Shown here: positions 1-7,875 of the stretch, piece after piece
Layout of the letters: the number at the start of each line of letters is the position of its first letter
How positions within the stretch are numbered: the stretch's first letter is position 1
Origin: Kribbella pratensis
GTDB lineage: Bacteria > Actinomycetota > Actinomycetes > Propionibacteriales > Kribbellaceae
DNA length: 64,000 nucleotides
Direction: 5' to 3'
NCBI RefSeq assembly: GCF_004366075.1
Contig: NZ_SODU01000003.1
Coordinates: 186,001-250,000 of the forward strand
Translations under genes and position numbers: made by a program
Notes under the pieces: generated by a model
What the model was told of the DNA's origin: nothing
Database searches by the model: none
The model's input: only the letters and a program-made list of their open reading frames with translations

Positions 1-102
1 GACGAAGGCCTGATGGTTCTTGTGATTCTGCTCCGCCACCGACCCGTCGTCCGCGGCCCACTTCGCCTCGTCGTCGTAGATCATCACCAGGTACTTGCCC
101 AC
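1..102 (-). CDS. YciI/DGPF-like protein, 5' part only
   Basis: Only the first 34 codons are in the window; the rest lies to the left. The visible N-terminus reads GKYLVMIYDDEAKW, the opening beta strand and acidic loop typical of small YciI-related (DGPF) proteins, which fold as a ferredoxin-like barrel and often sit beside sigma factors. The start is GTG at 102, with a GAGAGG Shine-Dalgarno motif about 8 nt upstream. Biochemical role is unknown for most members. Family assignment rests on a short stretch, so it is fairly likely but not certain. Confidence 0.7.
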   Translation of the reverse strand, partial: MGKYLVMIYDDEAKWAADDGSVAEQNHKNHQAFV

Positions 103-218
103 TTGTGGTCACCTCTCTCGTCCACACTCGGTTACAGCATCCACCTCTCCGATGCGCGACCCGGGCCGGAATCGACAACCCCCGCGAGGAAGTTTCCCGA
201 CCACGTATGGTGGCCGGT

Positions 219-1502
219 ATGCCCTTGACGTACCCCATCGCGGAGCAGACGCTCGACAACGGCCTCCGGGTCGTCGTGAGCTCGGACCGCGCCGTCCCGA
301 TCGTTGCCGTCAACCTCTGGTACGACGTCGGGTCGCGCCACGAACCACCGGGGCTGACCGGGTTCGCGCACCTCTTCGAGCACCTGATGTTCCAGGGGTC
401 GCGCAACGTCGCCTCCGGTCAGCACTTCAGCCTGCTGGAGACCGCCGGCGCCAGCCTGAACGCGAGCACCTTCTTCGACCGCACGAACTACTTCGAGTCG
501 CTGCCCAGCGGCGGTCTCGACCTCGCGCTCTGGCTCGAGGCGGACCGGATGGGCTACCTGCTCGACGCGGTCAACCAGGAGAACCTGGACAACCAGCGTG
601 ACGTGGTCAAGGAAGAGAAGCGGCAGAGCTACGACAACCGCCCGTACGGCGACTCGTACGAGCGGCTCGTCCGGCTCGCGTTCCCCGAAGGCCACCCGTA
701 CGCACACATGACGATCGGGTCGATGGAGGACCTGGACGCAGCCTCACTGGAGGACGTGCACGCGTTCTTCCGCAAGTACTACGGGCCGAACAACGCGGTG
801 CTGACGATCGTCGGCGACGTGTCCGAGGAGGACGCGTTCGACGCCGCCAAGCGGTACTTCGGCCACCTGCCCGCGATCCCCACGCCGCCGCCGGCACCCG
901 ACGGGACGATCGGCCCGATGACCGGCGTACAGCGTGACGACGTCGTGTCCGACGTACCGTCCGACCTGATCACGATGATGTTCCGGCTGCCGGTCGACGG
1001 CACGCCCGAGCTGGACGCGGCCGGGCTCGCGCTCGACATCCTCGCCGCGGGGCAGAGCGGCCGCCTGAACCGGCGGCTGGTCCGCGACGAGCAGATCGCA
1101 CAGTCGGTGTCCGGTGGGGCGCTTCCGCTGATCGGCGGGGTGTCGTTCGGGACGCTGACCGGGATCGCGTCGGACGGTATCGACCTGCAGAAGGTCGAGG
1201 ACGCGCTGCTCGAGGAGATCGAGAAGCTGGCCGCGGACGGAGTCACCGCGGAAGAGCTGGCCACGGTGCAGGCACAGGCCGAGCGGGACTGGCTCGAGCA
1301 GCTGGCGACGTGCGCGGGCCGTGCCGACGAGATCTCGCACCATGCGTTGCTGTTCGGCGATCCGAACCGGATCAACACGCGCATCGACCAGATCCAGGCC
1401 GTGACCGTTGAGCAGGTGCAGGCGGCCGCGCAGAAATGGATCCGCGCGGAGGGCCGTGTGCAGGTCACCTACCGCCGCAGCGAGTCGGGAGAAGAAGAAT
1501 GA
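219..1502 (+). CDS. M16 family zinc metallopeptidase, catalytic subunit
   Basis: About 427 aa, the usual length of the bacterial beta-type (processing-peptidase-like) M16 subunit. The inverted zinc motif HLFEH lies at residues 51-55, and the third-ligand glutamate candidates are E132/E133 in VVKEEKRQ, about 78 residues on, as the family requires. No signal peptide is visible, so it is probably cytosolic, degrading peptides as a clamshell with its partner. An ATG at 207 is an alternative start; 219 was chosen because homology begins there. The stop overlaps the next start (ATGA), so the two M16 genes are translationally coupled and probably form a heterodimer. Confidence 0.9.
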   Translation: MPLTYPIAEQTLDNGLRVVVSSDRAVPIVAVNLWYDVGSRHEPPGLTGFAHLFEHLMFQGSRNVASGQHFSLLETAGASLNASTFFDRTNYFESLPSGGLDLALWLEADRMGYLLDAVNQENLDNQRDVVKEEKRQSYDNRPYGDSYERLVRLAFPEGHPYAHMTIGSMEDLDAASLEDVHAFFRKYYGPNNAVLTIVGDVSEEDAFDAAKRYFGHLPAIPTPPPAPDGTIGPMTGVQRDDVVSDVPSDLITMMFRLPVDGTPELDAAGLALDILAAGQSGRLNRRLVRDEQIAQSVSGGALPLIGGVSFGTLTGIASDGIDLQKVEDALLEEIEKLAADGVTAEELATVQAQAERDWLEQLATCAGRADEISHHALLFGDPNRINTRIDQIQAVTVEQVQAAAQKWIRAEGRVQVTYRRSESGEEE

Positions 1503-2848
1503 GCCAGGTTCTGACCACCCCGCCGCCTGTCGGCGCGCCGCGTCCGTGGAAGTTCCCGGAGGCGGTGACCACGCGGACCAGCGTCGGCGCACCGGTGCAC
1601 GTCTTCGACCGTCCGGGGCAGTACGTCGCCACCGTCCGGGTCACGATCGCGATGCCGCTGATCGCCGAACCGCGCGAGCTGGAGGGTGTCGCGACGATCA
1701 TGTCGCGGACGCTCGACGAGGGCACCGAGCTGCATTCGGCCAACGAGTTCGCTGCCGCGCTCGAACGGCACGGAGCGGCGTACGGCGTCGATGTCAGCTC
1801 GGACGCCCTGCACGTGGAGATCTCGGTGCCGGTGTCGCATCTCGCGCCGGCGGTCGAGCTGCTGGCCGAGGCGATCACGCGGCCCGCGTTCAACCAGGCC
1901 GATGTCGGACGGCACGTGACGATCCGGCTCGGCGAGATCAACCAGGAGCGGGCCAACGCCGGGTACCGGGCGCGGGAGGCGTTCGCCGCGCACCTGTTCG
2001 ACCCGTCGACGCGGCGGTCCCGGCCGACCGCGGGCCGGCCGGACACGATCCGTCCGCTGACCAACGTCGAGGTTGCCGACTTCTACCGGAACAACATCGG
2101 CCCGGAGCGGGCAGAGATCCTGTTCGCCGGCGACGCGACCGGTGTGGATGTCGCCGGCGTCATCGACGCGGCCTTCAGCAACTGGACGTCGTCCGCCGGT
2201 ACGGCGCTGGAGACGCCGGAGCCGATCTACCTTCCGGGCAACCGGGTCGTGCTCGTCGACCGGCCGGGCTCGGTGCAGAGCCAACTGCTGATCGGGTGCG
2301 CCGGACCGGACCGGCGGGACCCGGGTTGGGGTGCCGCCGCGGTCGCGAATCACGTTGTCGGCGGGACGATCACCTCCCGGGTCGACACCGTGCTGCGCGA
2401 GGAGAAGGGGTACACGTACGGGACGCGGACCAGCTTCGCGGCTCCCCGCAAGGGCGGGACCTTCAGCCTCGGCGGCGCCGTACGGACCGAGGTGACCGGC
2501 GCCGCGATCAGTGACGCGCTACGGATCCTGCTGGAGGCCCGCGACGGCCTGACCGAGCAGGAGGTGCAGGAGGCGAAGGACAGCCTGATCCGCACCGCGC
2601 CGCTGCGCTACGAGCAGGCCGACTCCGTGGCCCAGCAGGTCGGCAGCAACATCGCGAACGGCGTACCGATCGACTTCGCCGACACGTACCTGACGAACAT
2701 CGCCGCCACCACGGCCGCCGAGGCGACCGAGGCCTACCGCCGGTACGTCGGCACCGACGGCCTGCTCGTGGTCGTCGTCGGCGAGGCGAAGGACGTGCGC
2801 CCGCAACTCGAGGGCCTCGATCTGGGCGAACTGATCGAGGTGAACTGA
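1499..2848 (+). CDS. M16 family peptidase, non-catalytic subunit
   Basis: 449 aa, starting in a 4-bp ATGA overlap with the preceding M16 gene. It aligns with the M16 fold (N-terminal domain, then a C-terminal domain with a glycine-rich GGTITSRVDTVLREEKGYTY segment, typical of substrate-binding R/Y motifs). The place where HxxEH should sit reads RTLDEGT, so the zinc ligands are missing. In the family such subunits pair with an HxxEH partner and supply substrate binding, which fits the gene order here. A heterodimeric peptidase is an inference from this pairing. Confidence 0.88.
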   Translation: MSQVLTTPPPVGAPRPWKFPEAVTTRTSVGAPVHVFDRPGQYVATVRVTIAMPLIAEPRELEGVATIMSRTLDEGTELHSANEFAAALERHGAAYGVDVSSDALHVEISVPVSHLAPAVELLAEAITRPAFNQADVGRHVTIRLGEINQERANAGYRAREAFAAHLFDPSTRRSRPTAGRPDTIRPLTNVEVADFYRNNIGPERAEILFAGDATGVDVAGVIDAAFSNWTSSAGTALETPEPIYLPGNRVVLVDRPGSVQSQLLIGCAGPDRRDPGWGAAAVANHVVGGTITSRVDTVLREEKGYTYGTRTSFAAPRKGGTFSLGGAVRTEVTGAAISDALRILLEARDGLTEQEVQEAKDSLIRTAPLRYEQADSVAQQVGSNIANGVPIDFADTYLTNIAATTAAEATEAYRRYVGTDGLLVVVVGEAKDVRPQLEGLDLGELIEVN

Positions 2849-2885
2849 CCGACGCTGCCCCGGCCCCGGCCGGGGGTAGCGCGCA

Positions 2886-3311
2886 TCAGCTGCTGATGTA
2901 GTTGGAGAGCTGTTCCCTCTCGAACTCGAGCTCACCGATCCGGGACTTGACCACGTCACCGATGCTGACCAGCCCGGCAAGGTTGCCGTCGACAACGACC
3001 GGCACGTGCCGGATGCGGCGATCGGTCATCAGCCGCATCAGGTCGTCGATGTGCTCGTCCGGCCCGCAGGTGGCGACCTCCGACGTCATGATCGCGCTGA
3101 CCCTGACCTCGCCCGCGTCCGGCGTACCGTTCCAGAGCCGGACGATGTCGCGCTCGGAGACGATGCCGTCCACCGACGCTCCGTCCGCGCTGACCACCAC
3201 GGCGCCGATGTTGTGGTCGGCCAGCAGGGCCAGCAGCTCGGTGACAGTGGCGTCTGGCGAGATGGTGACGACCTGGTTGCCCTTACCGCGCAGTACGTCG
3301 TTGATCTTCAC
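2886..3311 (-). CDS. Tandem CBS-domain protein (Hrp1-sized)
   Basis: 141 aa consisting of two CBS motifs (about residues 8-62 and 73-128) with almost nothing else; signature pieces are GIVSERDIVR and GLVSIGDVVKS. CBS pairs bind adenosyl nucleotides and sense energy state. The size and stand-alone architecture resemble mycobacterial hypoxic response protein 1, but single-protein CBS pairs are common and the ligand cannot be predicted. Start is GTG at 3311 with AGGAGG about 6 nt upstream; a much longer upstream reading frame exists but has no such signal. It is divergent from the secreted protein at 3625, and a DosR-like palindrome lies between them. Confidence 0.88.
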   Translation of the reverse strand: MKINDVLRGKGNQVVTISPDATVTELLALLADHNIGAVVVSADGASVDGIVSERDIVRLWNGTPDAGEVRVSAIMTSEVATCGPDEHIDDLMRLMTDRRIRHVPVVVDGNLAGLVSIGDVVKSRIGELEFEREQLSNYISS

Positions 3312-3530
3312 GGAGCCTCCTGCAGATCGAGGGACCAATACCCAAAGGTAGCGAAATCCCACGCCCAGCGGCAGTCCCCGCATGTCACACCGTGTGACAA
3401 CGAAAGACAACCTCCGGCCCTCGCGTCTGGTGCCGATGAACCGCCCCGACACCCAGGACGAAGGTTCTTTTCCACGCGTCACCAGGTCCTCCGGAGCGGC
3501 CGGCGGCGTTTAGGTGTTTGAACGCTCAAA

Positions 3531-3544
3531 AGGACTTCAGTCCC
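3531..3544. promoter_or_regulatory. DosR/NarL-type palindrome
   Basis: The sequence AGGACTTCAGTCCC contains inverted GGACT/AGTCC half sites around a TC centre. It matches 12 of 14 positions of the published mycobacterial DosR core GGGACTWWAGTCCC. It lies about 80 bp upstream of the secreted-protein start and 220 bp upstream of the CBS gene. A NarL-type response regulator of the same DNA-binding family is encoded 1.6 kb away (5170-5820). Binding by that regulator is inference. Confidence 0.5.
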
Positions 3545-3583
3545 TGGTCCTCCTGCGGCTTGTTACATAGCGTTACCGCAATT

Positions 3584-3607
3584 GGTGCGCGCGGAGGGGT
3601 GCGCACC
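3584..3607 (+). promoter_or_regulatory. Perfect hairpin in the 5' leader
   Basis: GGTGCGC (3584-3590) and GCGCACC (3601-3607) form a perfect 7-bp stem around a 10-nt loop that itself contains GGAGGGG. The true Shine-Dalgarno GGGAGG follows at 3613-3618. The hairpin could protect the mRNA or affect translation of the secreted protein; no function is shown. Confidence 0.45.
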
Positions 3608-3624
3608 ACAACGGGAGGCTGTTC

Positions 3625-5106
3625 ATGAGCAAGCACGGCAGGATTGTGCGACGGGCGGCGCTGGGGACGGCGCTCGCCGCTGCCGCAGCACTGACCATCG
3701 GCGGTATCGCATACGCCGACAACATCAACGACACGATTGAGGGCCTCGGCGCCGTGACGTTGGTCGCGGGCGACTCCACGTCGACCGGATCGGCCCAGGT
3801 CAAGGTGGTCCCGAACAACGGGGACAGCGACAGCGGCTGCAACATCGACACGAACGAGCATTTCGTCATCACCTTCGTCACGCCTGCCGGCGTGACCGCC
3901 TCACCGGCCTCTATGTCCTTCAGCGACTGCAACGTCTTCCAGACCGTCAGCTTCAGTGCTGCGGCCGGGGCGGTCGACGGCACCGTGACCGCCACCATCA
4001 CCACGAACACCACTGGCGCCGGCAGCTACAACAACAACGTCCAGATCCCCATCGACGTGACTGCCCCGGTGGTCGTCGTCGTTGACGCCGACGGGGACGG
4101 CGTACCGGATGCATCCGACAACTGCCCGGCCACAGCCAACGCCGACCAGGCGAACGCGGACGGCGACGCCCTCGGGAACGCCTGCGACACGAACTCCTAC
4201 GCACCGAAGGCCGGCGCTTCCCCCGCTGACGGGAACGGCGACGAAGGGTCGACGCTGAGCACCTCCGGTGCGTTCACCGATGCCGATGGCAACGACAGCC
4301 TGACGATCACCAAGGTGAGCGGCGCGGGAACAGTCACCGACAACGGCAACGGCACTTGGTCGTGGTCTCACAGCACAACCGACGACGCCACCGGCACTGT
4401 GGTCGTGCAGGCTGCGGACGGCGAGCACCTGGCCGCCAGCGAGACGTTCAACTGGACCGCCTCGAACGTGGCACCTACCGTCGGCCCGGTCACCGCGACA
4501 CACACCAGCGCCTGCGCGGTCTCGCTGAACGCACCGTTCACCGACCCCGGCACAGCCGACACCCACACCGCCACGATCTCGTGGGGTGACTCCGGTACGA
4601 CGAACGTCGCCCCGGCCACCTCCGCGATCACCGGATCGCACGCGTACACCGCCAACGGGACCTACACGATCGGCGTCTCGGTCACCGACGACGACGGCGC
4701 GAACGGCACGGGCGACGCCTCGTTCGCCACCCAGAACACGCCGAGCGCGCTCCAGCAGCCCATCAACGCCACCGGCACCCGGAGCTCGTTCAAGATCGGC
4801 AGCACGATTCCGGTCAAGATCACGGTCACCGGCTGCGACGGCGGCGCCGTCTCCACTCTGACCCCGACGGTCACTCTGACCAAGCTCGACCCCACGCCCG
4901 ACAACCCGCTGAACGAGGCCTCGCTCGACACGGTCGCGACCAACGGGCTGCAGATGCGCTGGTCGGACACGCAGTACATCTACAACCTCTCGACCAAGCT
5001 CAGCCAGCAGACCGGCGCCGCGCTGACCGGCGGCACCTACAAGGTCACTGTCTCGGACAGCAGCTTCTTCGCTCCTGTCTCGGCCCAGTTGGACCTGCGG
5101 AAGTAG
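3625..5106 (+). CDS. Secreted thrombospondin type 3/PKD/PxKF-repeat protein
   Basis: 493 aa. Residues 1-31 are a signal peptide (RR pair, alanine-rich core, AYA cleavage site). After a beta-sandwich domain (35-148) comes a calcium-binding thrombospondin type 3 motif (DADGDGVPDASDNCP, about 154-188), an Ig/cadherin-like domain (192-285), a PKD-like domain (287-370, motif ISWGDSGTT) and a C-terminal PxKF-type domain (375-493, motif GSTIPVKI and a QYIYNL strand). No membrane anchor or catalytic site is visible, so it is probably an extracellular binding or structural protein. It ends at a 16-bp hairpin terminator shared with the convergent response regulator gene. Confidence 0.85.
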   Translation: MSKHGRIVRRAALGTALAAAAALTIGGIAYADNINDTIEGLGAVTLVAGDSTSTGSAQVKVVPNNGDSDSGCNIDTNEHFVITFVTPAGVTASPASMSFSDCNVFQTVSFSAAAGAVDGTVTATITTNTTGAGSYNNNVQIPIDVTAPVVVVVDADGDGVPDASDNCPATANADQANADGDALGNACDTNSYAPKAGASPADGNGDEGSTLSTSGAFTDADGNDSLTITKVSGAGTVTDNGNGTWSWSHSTTDDATGTVVVQAADGEHLAASETFNWTASNVAPTVGPVTATHTSACAVSLNAPFTDPGTADTHTATISWGDSGTTNVAPATSAITGSHAYTANGTYTIGVSVTDDDGANGTGDASFATQNTPSALQQPINATGTRSSFKIGSTIPVKITVTGCDGGAVSTLTPTVTLTKLDPTPDNPLNEASLDTVATNGLQMRWSDTQYIYNLSTKLSQQTGAALTGGTYKVTVSDSSFFAPVSAQLDLRK

Positions 5107-5114
5107 CCAGGACG

Positions 5115-5164
5115 GAACCGATCGTGCGGGCGGTGAGGAGGGGGATCTCCCGCACGATCGGTTC
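5115..5164. terminator. Bidirectional terminator hairpin
   Basis: A perfect 16-bp inverted repeat (5115-5130 with 5149-5164; arms GAACCGATCGTGCGGG and its complement) with an 18-nt loop. It sits between two convergent genes, 9 nt after one stop and 6 nt before the other. There is no long T run, as is common for actinobacterial terminators. Confidence 0.8.
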
Positions 5165-5169
5165 AGCTG

Positions 5170-5820
5170 TCAGAAAGGTTGGTCACGGAGCAGGTCGATG
5201 GCGGACTGGCGGTCCTTGACCCGGAGTTTTCGCAGTACTGACGAGATGTGCACACGGATCGTGGTCGGCGACAGGTACAGCCGCTTGGCGACCTCCTCGG
5301 TCGTGAGGCCGTCTCCGAGCAGGCCCATCACCTCCCACTCGCGGGAGGTGAGCACGGCCGCCTTCGACCGCCGCTCGCTCCGCCGGCGCCCCGGTTCCCG
5401 GAACTCGTCCAGGATGCGGGCGACCAGCGACCGCGGGATCGCCGCCTCGCCGGACAGCACGCCCCGCAGCGCCTCCGGCAGCCGGCCGGGATCGGTGTCC
5501 TTCAGCAAATAGCCGGAGGCCCCCGCGCGCAGCGAGTCGAACAGGTCGTTGTCGTCGCGGGACACGGTGAGCATCACGATCGCGAGCTCCGGCAGCAACC
5601 GGGAGAGCTCCGCGGCCGCTCGGATCCCGCCGCCGGGCATGTGGATGTCGAGCAGTACGACGTCCGGCTGGTGCTCCTGCGCGAACCGGACAGCCTGCGG
5701 CCCGCTGGCCGCCTCTGCGCAGACCTCGAATCCACCCGTCTCCAGGGCCTGCCGGATGTGTGCCCTGAGCATCGGATGATCGTCCGCGATGACCACCCGG
5801 CGCGGTTCCGTGTTCACCAC
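5170..5820 (-). CDS. NarL/LuxR-family response regulator
   Basis: 216 aa. A receiver domain (about 8-125) has the acidic pocket DDHP, the phospho-acceptor Asp in VVLLDIHMPG and the conserved Lys in YLLKDT. A LuxR-type helix-turn-helix (about 150-210) includes TSREWEVMGLLGDG and TTIRVHISSVLRKL. It is read from a GTG (5820 or 5817) that overlaps the 3' end of the sensor kinase gene by 7 nt, so the two are coupled as one two-component system. The target is unknown; a palindrome of the NarL/DosR type lies before the neighbouring secreted-protein gene. Confidence 0.93.
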   Translation of the reverse strand: MVNTEPRRVVIADDHPMLRAHIRQALETGGFEVCAEAASGPQAVRFAQEHQPDVVLLDIHMPGGGIRAAAELSRLLPELAIVMLTVSRDDNDLFDSLRAGASGYLLKDTDPGRLPEALRGVLSGEAAIPRSLVARILDEFREPGRRRSERRSKAAVLTSREWEVMGLLGDGLTTEEVAKRLYLSPTTIRVHISSVLRKLRVKDRQSAIDLLRDQPF

Positions 5821-7160
5821 CTGACCATCACCGTTGTCCCCTCGTCCGGCCGCGACGTCAGTTCGAAGGTACCGGGCAACGCCTCCGCGCGCTCGCGCAT
5901 GCTGACCAGCCCGAACCCGTTCTTCGGTCCCGCCGCGTCGAATCCCGGCCCCTCGTCCGAGATCCGCAGCCGGCGCCCGTCGCCGGCCCGGCCCAGCTCG
6001 ACCTTCACCCGATCCACCTTGCCGTGCCGGACGGCGTTCAGGACCGCCTCCCGGGCGATGCGGACCAGCGCGTGCCGTTGCGGGCGGTCGACCACGATCG
6101 ACTCGTCCAGTTCGAGATCGAGCGTCACGCCGTACCGCTGGGCCAGCTGCTCGACCGCCCGGTGCAGCATCAGACCGAGCGGCTCGTCGTCCGATCGCCC
6201 GAGTGCCTCCAGCATCTGCCGCGCCTCGTCCAGTGCGCGGTCGCTGGCGCCGAGGATCCGTTCGACCCGTTGGCGATCCGCGACGCTGAAGGCCGAGACC
6301 TCGGAGCGGATGTAGCCGAGCTCCTGCAGTACGCCGTCGTGCATCTCGCGAGCGACCCGTCGCCGGTCCTCGACCACCGCGGCCTCCGCCTGCAGCGCCC
6401 AGTGCCGGCTGATCTCACGGCCCGCGGCGACGAGCAGCAGCAGGTACGACGCGGTGCGCAACACGCTGCCGGAGTACAGCCAGTCGGCACGTTCCGGAGG
6501 AAAGAACAGGTAGTTCAGCCGCGCGAGCGCCCCCAACGCGCAGGCAGGACCGAGCCAGCGCAGCAGTACGTCGTCCCGGCTGCGCGCCTGCACTGTGAAC
6601 GCCACCGCTGCCACCGCGAAGCAGATGAGCGTCAGGAGCTGCGGGACGAGGAGCGCCTTGGAACTGGGATCCTGCGGCAACGAGTCCTTCCGCCAATACA
6701 GGACGGCGCCGACCACGAACATCGCCGCGACCGCGGGCGCCAACGCCCAGTGCCGCCAGCCACGCCGACGCGTCCGGCGGTCCGGCACGAGGGCCGATGC
6801 GGCGATCAGCAGCGTTCCGACGATCCGCAGGGCCGGCGGCAGCCAGTTGCCGAACGCACCGGCCGGCTGGTTCTTGATGAGCGTGACGCTGAGCAACGCG
6901 TTCGCCGTACCGAGAACAACCAGCCCTTGCAGCAGCAGAAGATCCTGGCGAGTCTTCGTACGCCGGAATCGCCCGTAGACCAGGAACGCGAGCAGCAGCG
7001 CGACACACGCGTTGACCGTCTCGAGCACGAGATGCGCGGCCGGACTCTGAGCCCCGAACTCCTGCTCCCACCGCCCCACCACGACAGCCGCGCCCGCCAA
7101 CCCGAGCACCAGCAACCCAAGCGCGACGCTCCCCCGCATCCGCCAAACCCGGTCTCTCAC
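5814..7160 (-). CDS. NarL-type sensor histidine kinase with a multi-pass membrane input domain
   Basis: About 448 aa. Residues 10-245 hold roughly seven hydrophobic segments, a membrane input domain with no recognised ligand. It is followed by a HisKA_3 dimerisation helix (phospho-acceptor in RREMHDGVLQEL-like motif AREMHDGVLQEL, His about residue 274) and an HATPase domain (N box REAVLNAVRHG, G1 ISDEGPGFD, G2 NGFGLVSMRERAEAL). Start is uncertain: GTG 7160, GTG 7166 or ATG 7139, none with a strong Shine-Dalgarno. It precedes and overlaps the response regulator gene. The divergent neighbour begins at 7316. Confidence 0.9.
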   Translation of the reverse strand: MRDRVWRMRGSVALGLLVLGLAGAAVVVGRWEQEFGAQSPAAHLVLETVNACVALLLAFLVYGRFRRTKTRQDLLLLQGLVVLGTANALLSVTLIKNQPAGAFGNWLPPALRIVGTLLIAASALVPDRRTRRRGWRHWALAPAVAAMFVVGAVLYWRKDSLPQDPSSKALLVPQLLTLICFAVAAVAFTVQARSRDDVLLRWLGPACALGALARLNYLFFPPERADWLYSGSVLRTASYLLLLVAAGREISRHWALQAEAAVVEDRRRVAREMHDGVLQELGYIRSEVSAFSVADRQRVERILGASDRALDEARQMLEALGRSDDEPLGLMLHRAVEQLAQRYGVTLDLELDESIVVDRPQRHALVRIAREAVLNAVRHGKVDRVKVELGRAGDGRRLRISDEGPGFDAAGPKNGFGLVSMRERAEALPGTFELTSRPDEGTTVMVRW

Positions 7161-7315
7161 AATCACTGACCGTACGCCGAACCCATACCCTCCGGAAACA
7201 CCCACCCAATCGTGGACTTCGGCCGGTCCCGCCAGCCATGTCTCACGACTCGAAAGACGCATCGCGAGCCGAACGCCACGACTCGGTGGGAAGGTGTCCT
7301 GAGGGAGGTGCGTTG

Positions 7316-7810
7316 ATGGACGTTCTGGAGCCGGCCCGGGTCAGGCAGTGGGCGACGCGCGACTGCCTGGGGATCCGGGTGGTGACGCCCTTCCGGGGCA
7401 TGTTGGGGAAGCGGAACGAACTGCTCGACGAGCTGATCGCCTGGCTGGCCGACCAGGGGATCGACGACGTCGGCCCGTTCTTCCTCCGGTTGCACGTGAT
7501 CGACATGAGCGGGCCGATGGACCTGGAGGTCGGAGTGCTGACCCCGACCGCCCTCGCCGGCGACGCCCGCGTGAAACCCAGCACGCTGCCCGCCGGGCGG
7601 TACGCGACGTTGACGTACCGCAACCACTCGCTCCGGGCCAACCGCGCCCTGCTCGAGTGGGCAGCTGCCGAGGAACTCGCCCTCGATCGCCACGAGACCG
7701 CGGCCGGCGACGTCTTCGGCTGCCGGTACGAGGCGTACCGCACCGATCCGCGCACCGAACCGCGCAAGACCAAGTGGGAGGTCGAGCTGGGCATCCGTCT
7801 CGCCGACTGA
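7316..7810 (+). CDS. GyrI-like small-molecule-binding domain protein
   Basis: 164 aa, a stand-alone GyrI/AraC-effector-binding fold: conserved strand GIRVVTPFRGML, the turn AGRYATLTYRN and a C-terminal KTKWEVELGIRL strand. These proteins bind small amphipathic or cationic molecules; the ligand here is unknown. The start ATG at 7316 has GAGGGAGG about 7 nt upstream and was preferred over an in-frame ATG at 7238. It may be transcribed together with the MFS gene 65 bp downstream, which would fit drug sensing or sequestration, but that is inference. Confidence 0.82.
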   Translation: MDVLEPARVRQWATRDCLGIRVVTPFRGMLGKRNELLDELIAWLADQGIDDVGPFFLRLHVIDMSGPMDLEVGVLTPTALAGDARVKPSTLPAGRYATLTYRNHSLRANRALLEWAAAEELALDRHETAAGDVFGCRYEAYRTDPRTEPRKTKWEVELGIRLAD

Positions 7811-7875
7811 CGCGCGCGCTGCTCCTGGGCGACCCGTAGGATCTGCAGGTTCGCGAATCGGCCGGGGGGATTGCG

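Larger units (their letters stand above)
3312..3624. other. Divergent intergenic region with regulatory elements
   Basis: A 313-bp space between the CBS gene (minus) and the secreted protein gene (plus). It is less G+C-rich than its flanks near 3515-3585. It holds a GGACT/AGTCC palindrome at 3531-3544 and a perfect 7-bp hairpin at 3584-3607 just before the plus-strand ribosome binding site. No convincing small gene is visible. Confidence 0.7.

Noticed and set aside
3331..3345. A second DosR-like box close to the CBS start (TTTGGGTATTGGTCCC on the minus strand)
   Set aside because: The half sites are one base closer than the DosR spacing and the inner positions do not match.
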